Source of the DNA: Microbacterium proteolyticum
Lineage (GTDB): Bacteria > Actinomycetota > Actinomycetes > Actinomycetales > Microbacteriaceae
DNA: 64,000 nt
NCBI RefSeq assembly: GCF_014192415.1
Contig: NZ_JACHXY010000001.1
Coordinates: 682,001-746,000 of the forward strand
Reading direction: 5' to 3'
Within the stretch, counting starts at the first letter, position 1, and every line of letters starts with the position of its first letter. The position numbers and the translations under genes are program-made. Under the pieces are notes generated by a model that saw only the letters and a list, made by a program, of their open reading frames with translations, searched no databases and was not told where the DNA came from. This document shows positions 1 through 8,279 of this stretch, one piece after another.

Positions 1-1
1 C

Positions 2-259
2 ATCTGGACCGCGCTCCTGCTCGGCGGGGCCGCGACCCTGCTCGGCCCGATCGTGGGATCGATGCTGTTCTGGGTGCTCCTGTCACTGTCGAACGGCATC
101 ATCGTGGGACTGCGCGACGTCGGCATCCTGGGCTTCATGTCCAGCACGCAGACGGGGCAGGTGCGATTCATCCTCGTCGGCATCGGATTGATGCTCCTGG
201 TGATCTTCCGACCACAGGGCATCTTCGGCAACAAGAAGGAGCTGTCGTTCAATGTCTGA
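2..259 (+). CDS. livM: Branched-chain amino-acid ABC transporter permease, C-terminal end (LivM-type, partial)
   Basis: The gene enters from the left edge, so only the last 85 codons are visible. They encode hydrophobic stretches followed by a polar tail ending in GIFGNKKEL, typical of the cytoplasmic C-terminus of LivM-type permeases, which form the inner-membrane channel for leucine, isoleucine and valine or related substrates. The stop codon overlaps the start of the following livG by 8 bases, so the genes are translationally coupled. Assignment rests on this tail and on the two liv-type ATPases downstream. The usual partner livH is not in the window. Confidence 0.8.
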   Translation: MWTALLLGGAATLLGPIVGSMLFWVLLSLSNGIIVGLRDVGILGFMSSTQTGQVRFILVGIGLMLLVIFRPQGIFGNKKELSFNV

Positions 260-1184
260 CACCACCGTCACCCATCCGCTCGTCAAGGGCGATGTCGGCC
301 CCGGCTGCGCCAAGGTCGACCCGATCGTCGTCGCAGATGGCGTCACCCGGCAGTTCGGCGGGCTCAAAGCCGTCGATGTCGAGCACCTCGAGATCCCGCG
401 CGGACAGATCACCGCTCTGATCGGACCCAACGGTGCCGGCAAGACGACCCTCTTCAACCTGCTGACCGGCTTCGACAAGCCCAACACGGGTCGCTGGAGC
501 TTCGAGGGGTCGAACCTCGCCGGCGTGCCCGCGTTCAAGGTCTCGCGCAAGGGAATGGTGCGCACCTTCCAGCTCACCAAGTCGCTCGGGCGCCTGTCGG
601 TGCTGCAGAACATGCTGCTCGGGGCCCGCGGGCAGAAGGGCGAGAACATCTTCCGCGCGCTGATCCCCTCGACCTGGCGCTCGCAGGAGCAGGCCAACAC
701 CGCGCGGGCCGACGACCTGTTGCGCCGCTTCAAACTGGATGCCAAGCGCGAGGACTTCGCTGCGTCACTGTCGGGCGGCCAGCGCAAGCTCCTCGAGATG
801 GCGCGGGCGCTGATGAGCGATCCGAAGCTGGTCATGCTCGACGAACCGATGGCCGGCGTGAACCCCGCGCTGACGCAGAGCCTGCTCGGGCACATCCTCG
901 ACCTGAAGAAGGAGGGGATGAGCGTGCTGTTCGTCGAACACGACATGCACATGGTGCGCCACATCTCCGACTGGGTCGTCGTCATGGCCGAGGGGCGCGT
1001 GGTCGCCGAGGGTCCGCCCGACACCGTGATGAGCGACCAGGCCGTCATCGACGCGTACCTGGGCGCCCACCACGACACCGATCTCGGCGACATGACCACG
1101 TCGCAGGTCGAGACCATCCAGTCCGAGGCCGCCGCCGAGGCGGAAGCGGAGCTCATCGCCGACGAGAAGGACGGCAAGCTCTGA
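252..1184 (+). CDS. livG: Branched-chain amino-acid ABC transporter ATPase LivG
   Basis: This is one of the two ATPases that energise branched-chain amino-acid uptake. The 310-residue protein has a Walker A (GPNGAGKT, residues 58-65), the ABC signature LSGGQ (173-177), a Walker B LVMLDEP (193-199) and the H-loop His in EHD (229-231). About 30 residues precede the first strand, and a Glu/Ala-rich tail of about 35 residues follows the ATPase core, which is slightly longer than usual. The start overlaps the livM stop and the stop overlaps the livF start, so the three form one operon. LivG is distinguished from LivF by the long insert between Walker A and the signature. Confidence 0.93.
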   Translation: MSDTTVTHPLVKGDVGPGCAKVDPIVVADGVTRQFGGLKAVDVEHLEIPRGQITALIGPNGAGKTTLFNLLTGFDKPNTGRWSFEGSNLAGVPAFKVSRKGMVRTFQLTKSLGRLSVLQNMLLGARGQKGENIFRALIPSTWRSQEQANTARADDLLRRFKLDAKREDFAASLSGGQRKLLEMARALMSDPKLVMLDEPMAGVNPALTQSLLGHILDLKKEGMSVLFVEHDMHMVRHISDWVVVMAEGRVVAEGPPDTVMSDQAVIDAYLGAHHDTDLGDMTTSQVETIQSEAAAEAEAELIADEKDGKL

Positions 1185-1966
1185 TGGCCGACACCGCCAC
1201 CACCACGCGCACCGCGGTGCTGCGTACCGACGACCTCGTCGCCGGGTACCTGCCGGGCGTGAACATCCTCAACGGGTGCACGGTCGACGCCTACCAGGGC
1301 GACCTGATCGGCATCATCGGCCCCAACGGCGCGGGGAAGTCGACGTTGCTGAAGGCCATCTTCGGTCAGGTGAAGATCCGCAGCGGCGCCGTGCTGCTCA
1401 ACGGCGAGGACATCACCGCGCTCAAGGCCGACAAGCTCGTCGGCAAGGGCGTCGGCATGGTGCCGCAGAACAACAACGTGTTCCCGAGCCTGTCGATCGA
1501 GGAGAACCTGCAGATGGGTCTCTTCCAGCGGCCCAAGGTGTTCGCCGAGCGATTCGAGTTCGTCAGCGGGCTCTTCCCCGAGCTGGCCAAACGGCGCCGC
1601 CAGCGCGCCGGGTCGCTCTCGGGCGGTGAGCGTCAGATGGTCGCCATGGGTCGTGCGCTCATGATGGACCCCTCCGTGCTGCTGCTCGACGAGCCGTCGG
1701 CTGGTCTCTCCCCCGTGCGCCAGGACGAGACGTTCCTGCGCGTGGCCGAGATCAACCGCGCGGGCGTGACGATCATCATGGTCGAACAGAACGCGCGGCG
1801 ATGCCTGCAGATCTGCCACCGTGCCTACGTGCTCGACCAGGGCAAGGATGCGTACACCGGAACCGGCCGGGAACTCCTCACCGACCCCCGCGTCATCGAG
1901 CTGTACCTCGGCACGCTCGCCGCCGACGAGGACGCCAAGCGCGACCGCCCGCAGCCCGAGGCCTGA
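1184..1966 (+). CDS. livF: Branched-chain amino-acid ABC transporter ATPase LivF
   Basis: This is the second ATPase of the liv transporter, 260 residues. Walker A is GPNGAGKS (46-53), the signature LSGGE (145-149) and Walker B LLLDEP (166-171), followed by IMVEQNA, the typical LivF H-loop variant with Gln after Glu. The ATG shares its A with the livG stop codon (TGATG), so translation is coupled. LivF normally forms a heterodimer with LivG on the cytoplasmic face of LivHM. Confidence 0.93.
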   Translation: MADTATTTRTAVLRTDDLVAGYLPGVNILNGCTVDAYQGDLIGIIGPNGAGKSTLLKAIFGQVKIRSGAVLLNGEDITALKADKLVGKGVGMVPQNNNVFPSLSIEENLQMGLFQRPKVFAERFEFVSGLFPELAKRRRQRAGSLSGGERQMVAMGRALMMDPSVLLLDEPSAGLSPVRQDETFLRVAEINRAGVTIIMVEQNARRCLQICHRAYVLDQGKDAYTGTGRELLTDPRVIELYLGTLAADEDAKRDRPQPEA

Positions 1967-2805
1967 TCGACCGTTTCCTGATCGCGAGTGCGGCGCTCAC
2001 CTTGGTGGGCGTCGCACTCGCGGCATGCTCGGCCTCCGCGCCGCCCGCTCCGTCGCTCGAGGTCGTCCTCGTGCAGCAACGCGGCGACATCGCCGACCAG
2101 CGGGTGCAGCTGCGGGTGACGAACACCTCCGGAACGCCGGTGACGGTGACCTCGGCGGGACTGACCTCGGCGGCTCTCGATGGCGTCGCCGGCGGCGAGA
2201 CCGCGCGTCCGGTGACGATCGGCCCCGGACGCACGACCGATCTCCCCGTTCCCCTCCCCGCGATCCAGTGCTCGCGCGACGATGCCGCGGCCGAGGCCGT
2301 GCTGCGTGTCGACGGCGACCGCGACTTCGATGCCACCGTGGCGGTGGACGACCCGCTGAGCGTGCTCTCGCGGCTCGGCGCGACGCAGTGCGACCGAGAT
2401 GCCGTGGCATCCATCGCCCGCATCTCGGCGACCACGGTGACCCCCACCGGCGGCGGGTTCGCGAACCTGGTGCTGTCGATCGAGCCCAGCGGGGACGCCG
2501 CAGCCGGACGGCTCGAGATGGTGTCTCTGCGTGGCACTCCCCTGCTGCGTTTCGTGGGGGGCACCGAAGCACCGATCGGCCTGACGGTCGACGGCGGCGA
2601 CGCGCCATCGAAGACCTCCGTGTCCGTGACGCCGATTCGATGCGATGCGCACGCGATCGCCGAGGACAAGGTGGGAACGCTGTTCGACCTGGTCGCGCGG
2701 GTGGACGGCCGAGAGGTCGTCATTCCCCTTCCGCGCTCGCAGGATGTGGCCGGCGACCTCTTGGCCTTCACCGCGGCGACCTGCGGCCTGACACCGGCGA
2801 GCTGA
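1963..2805 (+). CDS. Putative lipoprotein of unknown function, liv operon end
   Basis: The frame encodes about 280 residues. It begins with an ideal lipoprotein signal peptide if translation starts at the CTG at 1963, which overlaps the livF stop (CTGA): Arg4, a hydrophobic core, then LAAC with Cys22. No ATG, GTG or TTG lies in frame between 1801 and the hydrophobic core. The only standard start, ATG 1801, would add 54 Arg/Pro-rich residues read out of phase from inside livF, which looks like shadow sequence. The mature part is rich in Val/Thr and Asp with four spaced cysteines, probably beta-rich and extracytoplasmic. I do not recognise the family. Its position suggests co-transcription with the transporter. 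Confidence 0.6.
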   Translation: MIDRFLIASAALTLVGVALAACSASAPPAPSLEVVLVQQRGDIADQRVQLRVTNTSGTPVTVTSAGLTSAALDGVAGGETARPVTIGPGRTTDLPVPLPAIQCSRDDAAAEAVLRVDGDRDFDATVAVDDPLSVLSRLGATQCDRDAVASIARISATTVTPTGGGFANLVLSIEPSGDAAAGRLEMVSLRGTPLLRFVGGTEAPIGLTVDGGDAPSKTSVSVTPIRCDAHAIAEDKVGTLFDLVARVDGREVVIPLPRSQDVAGDLLAFTAATCGLTPAS

Positions 2806-3010
2806 CGAAGGCGTGCGGCGGCGCCGGGACCGCACCGCCACGGACGGGCTCGATCCAACGAGGCCACGGCTGGCGGGGCCGGGTTGGCGAGGCCGGGCTG
2901 CCACGGTCGAGGCCGCCTTGGCGACCCCACCGACGGCGACCCGTGCGACACGATGCGAGCGGGTTGCGCGCCCGCTATGACGACGGTGAGCCACCGCCCC
3001 GCACACGAGA
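2806..3010. other. Non-coding gap between convergent genes
   Basis: About 200 GC-rich bases with loosely repeated GGC(G/C)GGGCCGG tracts. I see no gene or promoter here. It separates the forward liv operon from the reverse-strand binding-protein gene and ends at the terminator at 3011. Confidence 0.5.
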
Positions 3011-3043
3011 AAGGGCCCGGATGCCGATGGCATCCGGGCCCTT
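3011..3043. terminator. Bidirectional hairpin terminator with GGATGCC/GGCATCC core
   Basis: A perfect 15-bp inverted repeat (arms 3011-3025 and 3029-3043, 3-base loop). The arms begin AAGGGCCC on the left and end with the complementary GGGCCCTT on the right, giving A/T-rich outer ends on both strands. It lies between convergent genes, so it can end transcription from both sides. The top of the stem is GGATGCC/GGCATCC, a core shared with three other terminators in the window. Confidence 0.85.
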
Positions 3044-3055
3044 CGCGAACTCAGG

Positions 3056-4342
3056 TCACTCGTTGAGCGAGCCGAACTCCGTGTTCAGCAGGGTGTACTT
3101 GTTGTCGGCACCGTACTGGTAGATGCCGATGTACGCCTCGGTGGGGTCACCGTTCTCGTCGAACGTGATCGGGCCGGAGACACCGTCGTAGTCGATGTCG
3201 GTGCCCTCGTTGATCAGCGCGAGGCAGTCGGCGAAGGTCGTGCACTTCTCGCCCTCTTCCGAAACCGACTGCAGGTTGTCGCGGATCGCGGTGCCCGAGT
3301 CGTCCTTGGCCTGCGCCGCGGCGAGAGCTGCGACGATGACGGCGTCATACGACTCCGGCGCGTAGCTGAAGTCGGTCAGCGCGGCGTCGATCTCCTTCAG
3401 ACGCGACTGGAACGTCGTGTCGGCCGGGTTGCCGGGCAGCGTGCCCTTGGCGCCCTGCAGGGTGCCGGCGGGGAACTCGTACGAGTTCGACAGGTTGCCG
3501 TCTACGAAGTAGACCTGCGACGCCGGGTAGCCCTGCGTGCTGACGAGCTGCGGGATGATCGACGAGGTCTCTTCGAACGCGATGACCGCGACGGCGTCGG
3601 GCTGAGCCGCGAGCAGCTCGTCGACCTGCGACGTGAAGACCGTGTCACCCGGGTTGTACGGAACCGCGACGGAGACCTCGCCACCGGCGGCCTCGATGGC
3701 CGTCGTCGCGTTGTCCTTCAGGCCGATGCCGTACGGGTCGTTGATGTAGATGATGCCGACGTTGGCGGCACCGTCACCCGTCATGAGGTTGCCGAGAACG
3801 CGGCCCTGCAGCACGTCGGACGGGGCGGTACGCCAGTAGTACCCGCCGTCGGCGTAGGTGGTGAAGTCGGGCGACGTGTTGGCCGGGGAGATCTGGACGA
3901 CACCGGCGTTGACGAGCTGGTCGACGAACGTGAACGACACACCCGACGAGGCCGCACCGATGACGACGTCGGCGCCGGCGTCGACGAGCTCGGTCGCGGA
4001 CTGCGTGGCGATGTCGGTGGTGGTGTCACCCGAGTCGCGCTCGGTGAGCTCGACCGAGAACGGGAAGGCGTCGCCCGTGGCCTCGATGTCCTGCACGGCG
4101 AGCTTGACACCGGCGACCTCGGGCGGGCCGAGGAAGGCGAGGTTGCCCGTGGCGGGGAGGATAGTGCCGACGTGGAAGACGCTGTCTGCCGTCGAGGTGC
4201 CGCCAACGGCGCTGCTCGGTGCATCGCTGGACTCGGCTCCGCCGCCGCCACCGGCGCAACCGGCGAGGACGAGCGCGCTGGCGCCGACCAGGGCGAGACC
4301 GCCGAGGAGTCGGGCGCTGCGCGTGCGCGGGAAGACGTTCAT
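3056..4342 (-). CDS. Branched-chain amino-acid ABC transporter substrate-binding lipoprotein
   Basis: A 428-residue periplasmic-binding-fold lipoprotein, the probable substrate receptor of the liv-type transporter whose membrane and ATPase genes converge on it. The chosen ATG (4340-4342) has AAGGAG six bases upstream and gives a clean signal peptide with LAGC, Cys29, followed by a Gly-rich linker. The core carries features of the LivJ/Leu-binding family, including GTILPATG and the ATELVDAGADVVIG hinge region. A longer frame reaches 4462 but adds unrelated residues without a better ribosome site. It is transcribed separately from livGF, with its own promoter region upstream of 4343. Confidence 0.9.
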   Translation of the reverse strand: MNVFPRTRSARLLGGLALVGASALVLAGCAGGGGGAESSDAPSSAVGGTSTADSVFHVGTILPATGNLAFLGPPEVAGVKLAVQDIEATGDAFPFSVELTERDSGDTTTDIATQSATELVDAGADVVIGAASSGVSFTFVDQLVNAGVVQISPANTSPDFTTYADGGYYWRTAPSDVLQGRVLGNLMTGDGAANVGIIYINDPYGIGLKDNATTAIEAAGGEVSVAVPYNPGDTVFTSQVDELLAAQPDAVAVIAFEETSSIIPQLVSTQGYPASQVYFVDGNLSNSYEFPAGTLQGAKGTLPGNPADTTFQSRLKEIDAALTDFSYAPESYDAVIVAALAAAQAKDDSGTAIRDNLQSVSEEGEKCTTFADCLALINEGTDIDYDGVSGPITFDENGDPTEAYIGIYQYGADNKYTLLNTEFGSLNE

Positions 4343-4534
4343 AGTGCTCCTTGCTGTGGATGAACGTGGGCGGCCCATGAGGCCACCCGATGCCCTAAAC
4401 CTAATCGGACCCACGTTTTCCGCATGTTGCCGTTCGTTAACGATGTGCGTCTCCCCGGTCACGGGCGCATAACGGTCGGCGCCACCGCACCGAGAACGGA
4501 CGGATTCAGCCGGTAAACGCAGAAATCCCGGGAC
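4343..4534. other. Promoter region of the binding-protein gene
   Basis: About 190 non-coding bases between the rarD stop and the binding-protein start. It contains an AT-richer patch around 4390-4440 that probably holds the promoter, but I cannot define -35/-10 boxes with confidence. Confidence 0.35.
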
Positions 4535-5476
4535 TCACACCGGCTCGGCGACATCGGCCACCACGCGACGGTGACGCCGCGAGGCCACGATCGAATCGGC
4601 GCTCAAGAGCACCAGCGCCACCCAGACCAGGGCGAAGCCGATCCAGCGCTCGAGGGTCATCGGCTCGTGGAGTACCCAGACTCCGATGACGAACTGGATG
4701 ACGGGCGCCACGAACTGCAGCAGTCCGATCACCGTCAGCGGCACCCGCCGGGCACCCGACGCGAACAGCAGCAGCGGGATAGCCGTCACGACACCGGCCG
4801 AGAGAAGGAGCACTGTGTGCAGCACGCCGACGGTGCCCAGCGTGATCCCCGAGATGTTCGCGACGACCACCAATTGGATCGCGGCGACCGGCAGGAGCCA
4901 CATCGACTCGAGGGTCAGACCGCTCACGGCATCCACCGACGGGCCGATCTGCTTCTTCACCAGACCGTAGAAGCCGAACGAGAACGCCAGCGTCAGAGCG
5001 ATCCACGGGAAGGAGCCGTAGCCGACGACGATGACGCCGACCGCGACGACGGCGATGCCCACCGCGATCCACGGGAGCACGCGCAGTCGCTCGCGCAGAA
5101 CGATGACCCCGAGCAGGACCGTGACGATCGGGTTGGTGAAGTAGCCGAGGCTCGTCTCGATGACGTGCCCGGTGAGCGCCCCGATCAGGTACGTCTGCCA
5201 GTTGACGTAAATGAGCACCCCCGCGAGGGCCGTCAGCGCCATCAAACGCTTCTGCCGCACGATCGTGAGGAAAGAGCGCCACGTGCGCAGCACCGTGATG
5301 AGCAGGAGGCAGAACGCGAAGGCGAGGATGATCCGCCACGCCACGACCTCGAACGGATCGGTCGGCGTGAGCTGCAGGAAATAGATCGGCAGGACGCCCC
5401 ACAGCAGATAGGCGCTCAGTGCGTACAGCGCGCCGCGGGTGCTCCCGCCGGCGGGTGCGGGAGGGGCGGCGGTCAC
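4535..5476 (-). CDS. rarD: EamA-family transporter RarD
   Basis: A 313-residue membrane protein with about ten hydrophobic helices in two EamA halves. The N-terminal segment (GALYALSAYLLWGVLPIYF, then DPFEVVAWRIILA) is the hallmark of RarD, a drug/metabolite superfamily transporter annotated as chloramphenicol-sensitive protein. The physiological substrate is unknown. The start is GTG at 5474-5476 with GAGGAA just upstream. It follows groES on the same strand, but the hairpin at 5581-5612 separates them, so they are probably not co-transcribed. Confidence 0.9.
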   Translation of the reverse strand: MTAAPPAPAGGSTRGALYALSAYLLWGVLPIYFLQLTPTDPFEVVAWRIILAFAFCLLLITVLRTWRSFLTIVRQKRLMALTALAGVLIYVNWQTYLIGALTGHVIETSLGYFTNPIVTVLLGVIVLRERLRVLPWIAVGIAVVAVGVIVVGYGSFPWIALTLAFSFGFYGLVKKQIGPSVDAVSGLTLESMWLLPVAAIQLVVVANISGITLGTVGVLHTVLLLSAGVVTAIPLLLFASGARRVPLTVIGLLQFVAPVIQFVIGVWVLHEPMTLERWIGFALVWVALVLLSADSIVASRRHRRVVADVAEPV

Positions 5477-5580
5477 TTCCTCAGCCTATGCGCGCCGTCG
5501 AGGCAGGGACCGCCGACGAGCCCCGCTTTCCTGCCATCCGTGAACGCCGACGCCGCGCCGCGCAGGCCGATCGAATGACG

Positions 5581-5612
5581 AAGACCCCGGATGCCGTGGC
5601 ATCCGGGGTCTT
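5581..5612. terminator. Hairpin terminator after groES, GGATGCC/GGCATCC core
   Basis: A perfect 15-bp inverted repeat (5581-5595 and 5598-5612) with a 2-base loop, about 20 bases past the groES stop. Outer ends are AAGA/TCTT. It has the same GGATGCC/GGCATCC top as the hairpins at 3011, 12378 and 25444. Confidence 0.85.
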
Positions 5613-5628
5613 CGGCTGAGTCACGCGA

Positions 5629-5925
5629 TCAGCGGACGACGACCGCCAGGACGTCGCGAGCCGAGAGCACCAGGTATTCGTCGGCGCCGAACTTGACCTC
5701 GGTGCCGCCGTACTTGCTGTAGAGCACGCGGTCACCGACGGCGACGTCGAGGGGGACACGGTTGCCGTTGTCGTCGATGCGGCCGGGGCCGACGGCGACG
5801 ACTTCGCCCTCCTGCGGCTTCTCTTTGGCGGTGTCGGGGATGACCAGACCACTCGCGGTGGTCTGCTCAGCCTCGACCTGCTTGATGACGATCCGGTCCT
5901 CGAGCGGCTTGATGGAAACCGACAC
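5629..5925 (-). CDS. groES: Co-chaperonin GroES
   Basis: A 98-residue GroES/Cpn10, the heptameric lid of GroEL. It has the usual start ([13 protein letters not shown]), the mobile loop ([19 protein letters not shown]) and the [15 protein letters not shown] core. The start is GTG at 5923-5925 with an AGAGG ribosome site. Expression is evidently heat-shock controlled through HrcA: two CIRCE operators and a well-placed promoter lie upstream. No groEL follows; the next gene is rarD, so groEL must be elsewhere. In many actinobacteria groES is followed by groEL1 and preceded by tsaD. Confidence 0.97.
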   Translation of the reverse strand: MSVSIKPLEDRIVIKQVEAEQTTASGLVIPDTAKEKPQEGEVVAVGPGRIDDNGNRVPLDVAVGDRVLYSKYGGTEVKFGADEYLVLSARDVLAVVVR

Positions 5926-5956
5926 GGTCTACCTCTTTCTCGTTACAGAAGACTTG

Positions 5957-5983
5957 TCAGCACTCACACGGGGAGAGTGCTAA
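5957..5983. promoter_or_regulatory. CIRCE operator 1 (HrcA site)
   Basis: Inverted repeat with arms TCAGCACTC and GAGTGCTAA separated by nine bases. It matches the CIRCE consensus TTAGCACTC-N9-GAGTGCTAA at 17 of 18 arm positions. It lies just downstream of the predicted groES transcription start, where bound HrcA would block transcription. Confidence 0.93.
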
Positions 5984-5987
5984 CCCA

Positions 5988-6016
5988 AGTCTAGAGAAGG
6001 GTTGGCACTCGTGCAA
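5988..6016 (-). promoter_or_regulatory. groES promoter (sigma-A type)
   Basis: On the reverse strand, -35 TTGCAC (6011-6016) and -10 TAGACT (5988-5993) are separated by exactly 17 bases. The -35 box lies inside CIRCE 2 and the start point falls near CIRCE 1, so the promoter is bracketed by the two operators. Confidence 0.75.
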
Positions 6017-6028
6017 TGCGAGTGCCAA
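6002..6028. promoter_or_regulatory. CIRCE operator 2 (HrcA site)
   Basis: TTGGCACTC-N9-GAGTGCCAA, a perfectly symmetric CIRCE variant that overlaps the groES -35 box. Being symmetric and upstream of groES, it also lies within 300 bases of the divergent Hsp70-like gene and could influence it. Confidence 0.9.
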
Positions 6029-6122
6029 CGTGTCTCGCATCGAGGCGTTCGAGACGCGAGACGACGTGCTCGGCCCCCACGCGCAGTCTGCGGCGAACGG
6101 GGGGCGGGAGCGGCGCGAAGTA

Positions 6123-6151
6123 TTGCACCTTTACGCCCCGAGTCATACCCA
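6123..6151 (+). promoter_or_regulatory. Possible promoter for the Hsp70-like operon
   Basis: TTGCAC (6123-6128), a 17-base spacer, then TACCCA (6146-6151). The -35 is good and the -10 is poor. It would give a leader of about 165 bases before the ATG at 6326. The rest of 6029-6325 shows no gene. Confidence 0.3.
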
Positions 6152-6325
6152 TCTCACCCGCCCTTTCATCCTGTTTACGGGTGTGCAACACTTCAGGAAC
6201 AGCGTCGACACGTGCAGGGGGCATGGGTTGATGGAACACGAACGGGCTCGTCGTCGAGCTCGGAGAGTCGGGGGATTCAGGAGTGCCATGCGGCGCTTCT
6301 GTGCGCCTTCGGGGGGTCGAAACAC

Positions 6326-8254
6326 ATGGCTACGCCGTACTTCTTGGCGATCGATGTAGGAACGAGCAGGACTGCGGCTGCGACCGCGCGTTCCGCACCT
6401 GACGGGGCATTGCTGGCAGCATCGCTGCCGCTGGGGCGCAACGCCGACAGCACCCCGACGACCGTCTTCGTCTCGGACAGCGGATTGCTCTTCGGTGACG
6501 CGGCGGAGCGTCGGGGCACGGCCCAGCCGGAGCGCCTGGTGCGCGAGTTCAAGCGCCGCATCGGCGACGACGTCCCCATCGTGGCCGGAGACCGGCGCTT
6601 CTCGCCGCAAGACCTGTACGCCCTCGTCGTGGGGTGGGTGATCGGCACCGCGGTCGAGCGCGAGGGACAGCACCCCGCCGGCATCGCCGTCTCGGTCCCC
6701 GTCACCTGGGGCGAATACCGCACCCAGCTCGTGCGCGACGCCATCGGCCGTCTCGGCTGGAGCGACGTGCAGGTCATCACCGAACCCGAGGCCGCCGCGC
6801 GGCACTACGAATCGACGCACCCCCTCGACAACGGCCGTGCCCTCGCGGTCTACGACTTCGGCGGCGGCACGTTCGACACCGTCATCCTTCAGAAGATGCC
6901 CGACGGCAACGTGGACTTCGTCGGCAGCCCCGTGGGCATCCCCGACCTGGGCGGCGCCGACTTCGACGACATCGTGCTGCGCCACACCGTCCGCGCCGCC
7001 GGCATCCCGGCATCCGCCCTCGCGGGCGTGCAGTCCGACGCGGGCCTCCGCATGGCGCTGGCGTCGCTCCGACGCGAGTGCGTCGATGCCAAGGAATCGC
7101 TGTCCTTCGACGGCGAGGCCGTCGTGCCGGTGCTCATCGGAGACGGGCACGGCGCCGTGCGCCTGACCCGCGCCGAGTTCGAGGACATGATCGAGCCCGA
7201 GATCGAGCGCACCGTCGAGGTACTCGAGATCGCGCTGGAGCAGTCGGGTCTCACCGCCGACGACCTCGATGCGATCCTGCTCACGGGCGGCACCTCCCGC
7301 ATTCCCCGCGTGGCGCAGCTGCTCTCGGAGCGCTTCGACCGGCCGATCGCCATCGACGCCGATCCCAAAGCGATCATCGCCCTCGGCGCCGCCCGCACCG
7401 CCGCAGGCGGTGGCCTGCGTCCGTACACGCTCCTGGCCGCCGACGACGCCCTGACCGACGACGATGACGACGACCGGGACGACGATGACGTGACCCCCGA
7501 GTCCGTCTTCACCGCCCAGCGGAGCGAGAAGCGTGCTCCGTGGTTCCGACGTGTCCCCGCCACGGCGTACGTGGCGGCGGGTGTCGCCGTCCTCACCGTG
7601 AGCGTGGGCATCGTCAGCGTGCCCGCCCTCGGCGTCGGCATCCTGGCCCGCACCGGGATGGCCGTCACCTCGCAGCCCATGGCCGCCGACCTCGACGTGC
7701 GCGTGTTCGACGCGCTCGACCTGCCCTCCGCTCCCCCGGCGAGCATCGCCGCCCCCCAGGTGCAGCCCGTCGCCGAGCAGCCCGCGGCCCCGCAGGACGC
7801 CGCAGCGCCCGCGGAGCCCCGCGCCACGAACCGCAGCGAGGAGCGCCAGCGCACTCCCCAGCGATTGACCCCCCAGGCCGCCGAGCAGCGCAGCCCCTCC
7901 GCGGCACCCCCCGCGCAGCAGCAGGCCTCGGGCGGTGGCGGCGGGGGCGGCAACCCCGTCTCCGCTACCGAGCCCTCCTCGTCGACCCCGGCGGAGCCGT
8001 CGACCGGCACCCCGTCGACCGACCCGACGACGACCTCCCCCTCGCCCAGCGACCCGGCCCCCACCACCCCGCCGACCGAGACGCCGGTCACCGAGACGCC
8101 GGTCACCGACCCGCCGGCCACCGAGGAGCCGGCCCCGTCTCCGTCGACGGAGAACCCGCCGCCGACAGAGACCTCGCCGCCGTCGGAGCAGCCGGCCGAG
8201 ACGAGCGCTCCCGCCCCCGAGACGCCGTCCGCCTCCGCCGAGCCCACGCCCTGA
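6326..8254 (+). CDS. Membrane-anchored Hsp70-like ATPase with proline-rich exterior tail
   Basis: A 642-residue protein. Residues 5-360 are an Hsp70/actin-type ATPase domain: phosphate-1 loop IDVGTSRT (9-16), phosphate-2 loop VYDFGGGTFD (175-184) and adenosine motif LLTGGTSRIPRV (318-329). A very acidic linker (370-390), a basic patch and one transmembrane helix (about 411-440) follow. The C-terminal 170 residues are rich in Pro, Thr, Ser and Glu with TETPVTETPV-like repeats and probably lie outside the cell. The DnaK substrate-binding domain is absent, so this is not a classical chaperone. The ATG at 6326 places Met next to the first beta strand; upstream codons in the same frame look non-coding. 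It is followed after 25 bases by the STAND/LuxR regulator and is probably co-transcribed. Confidence 0.88.
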   Translation: MATPYFLAIDVGTSRTAAATARSAPDGALLAASLPLGRNADSTPTTVFVSDSGLLFGDAAERRGTAQPERLVREFKRRIGDDVPIVAGDRRFSPQDLYALVVGWVIGTAVEREGQHPAGIAVSVPVTWGEYRTQLVRDAIGRLGWSDVQVITEPEAAARHYESTHPLDNGRALAVYDFGGGTFDTVILQKMPDGNVDFVGSPVGIPDLGGADFDDIVLRHTVRAAGIPASALAGVQSDAGLRMALASLRRECVDAKESLSFDGEAVVPVLIGDGHGAVRLTRAEFEDMIEPEIERTVEVLEIALEQSGLTADDLDAILLTGGTSRIPRVAQLLSERFDRPIAIDADPKAIIALGAARTAAGGGLRPYTLLAADDALTDDDDDDRDDDDVTPESVFTAQRSEKRAPWFRRVPATAYVAAGVAVLTVSVGIVSVPALGVGILARTGMAVTSQPMAADLDVRVFDALDLPSAPPASIAAPQVQPVAEQPAAPQDAAAPAEPRATNRSEERQRTPQRLTPQAAEQRSPSAAPPAQQQASGGGGGGGNPVSATEPSSSTPAEPSTGTPSTDPTTTSPSPSDPAPTTPPTETPVTETPVTDPPATEEPAPSPSTENPPPTETSPPSEQPAETSAPAPETPSASAEPTP

Positions 8255-8279
8255 CGCGCGCCGTCGAAGGTCACCACCG

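Noticed and set aside
83..1819. A 578-codon open frame on the reverse strand across livG and livF
   Set aside because: It is antisense to two clear ATPase genes, has low-complexity Arg/Ser/His composition and no ribosome site. Such frames are expected at high GC.
4343..4462. Extended start of the binding-protein gene
   Set aside because: It would bury the lipoprotein signal 40 residues inside; the internal ATG has an excellent ribosome site.
6002..6325. N-terminal extension of the Hsp70-like gene
   Set aside because: It overlaps a CIRCE operator and reads as Arg/Cys-rich shadow; the ATG at 6326 directly precedes the first conserved strand.
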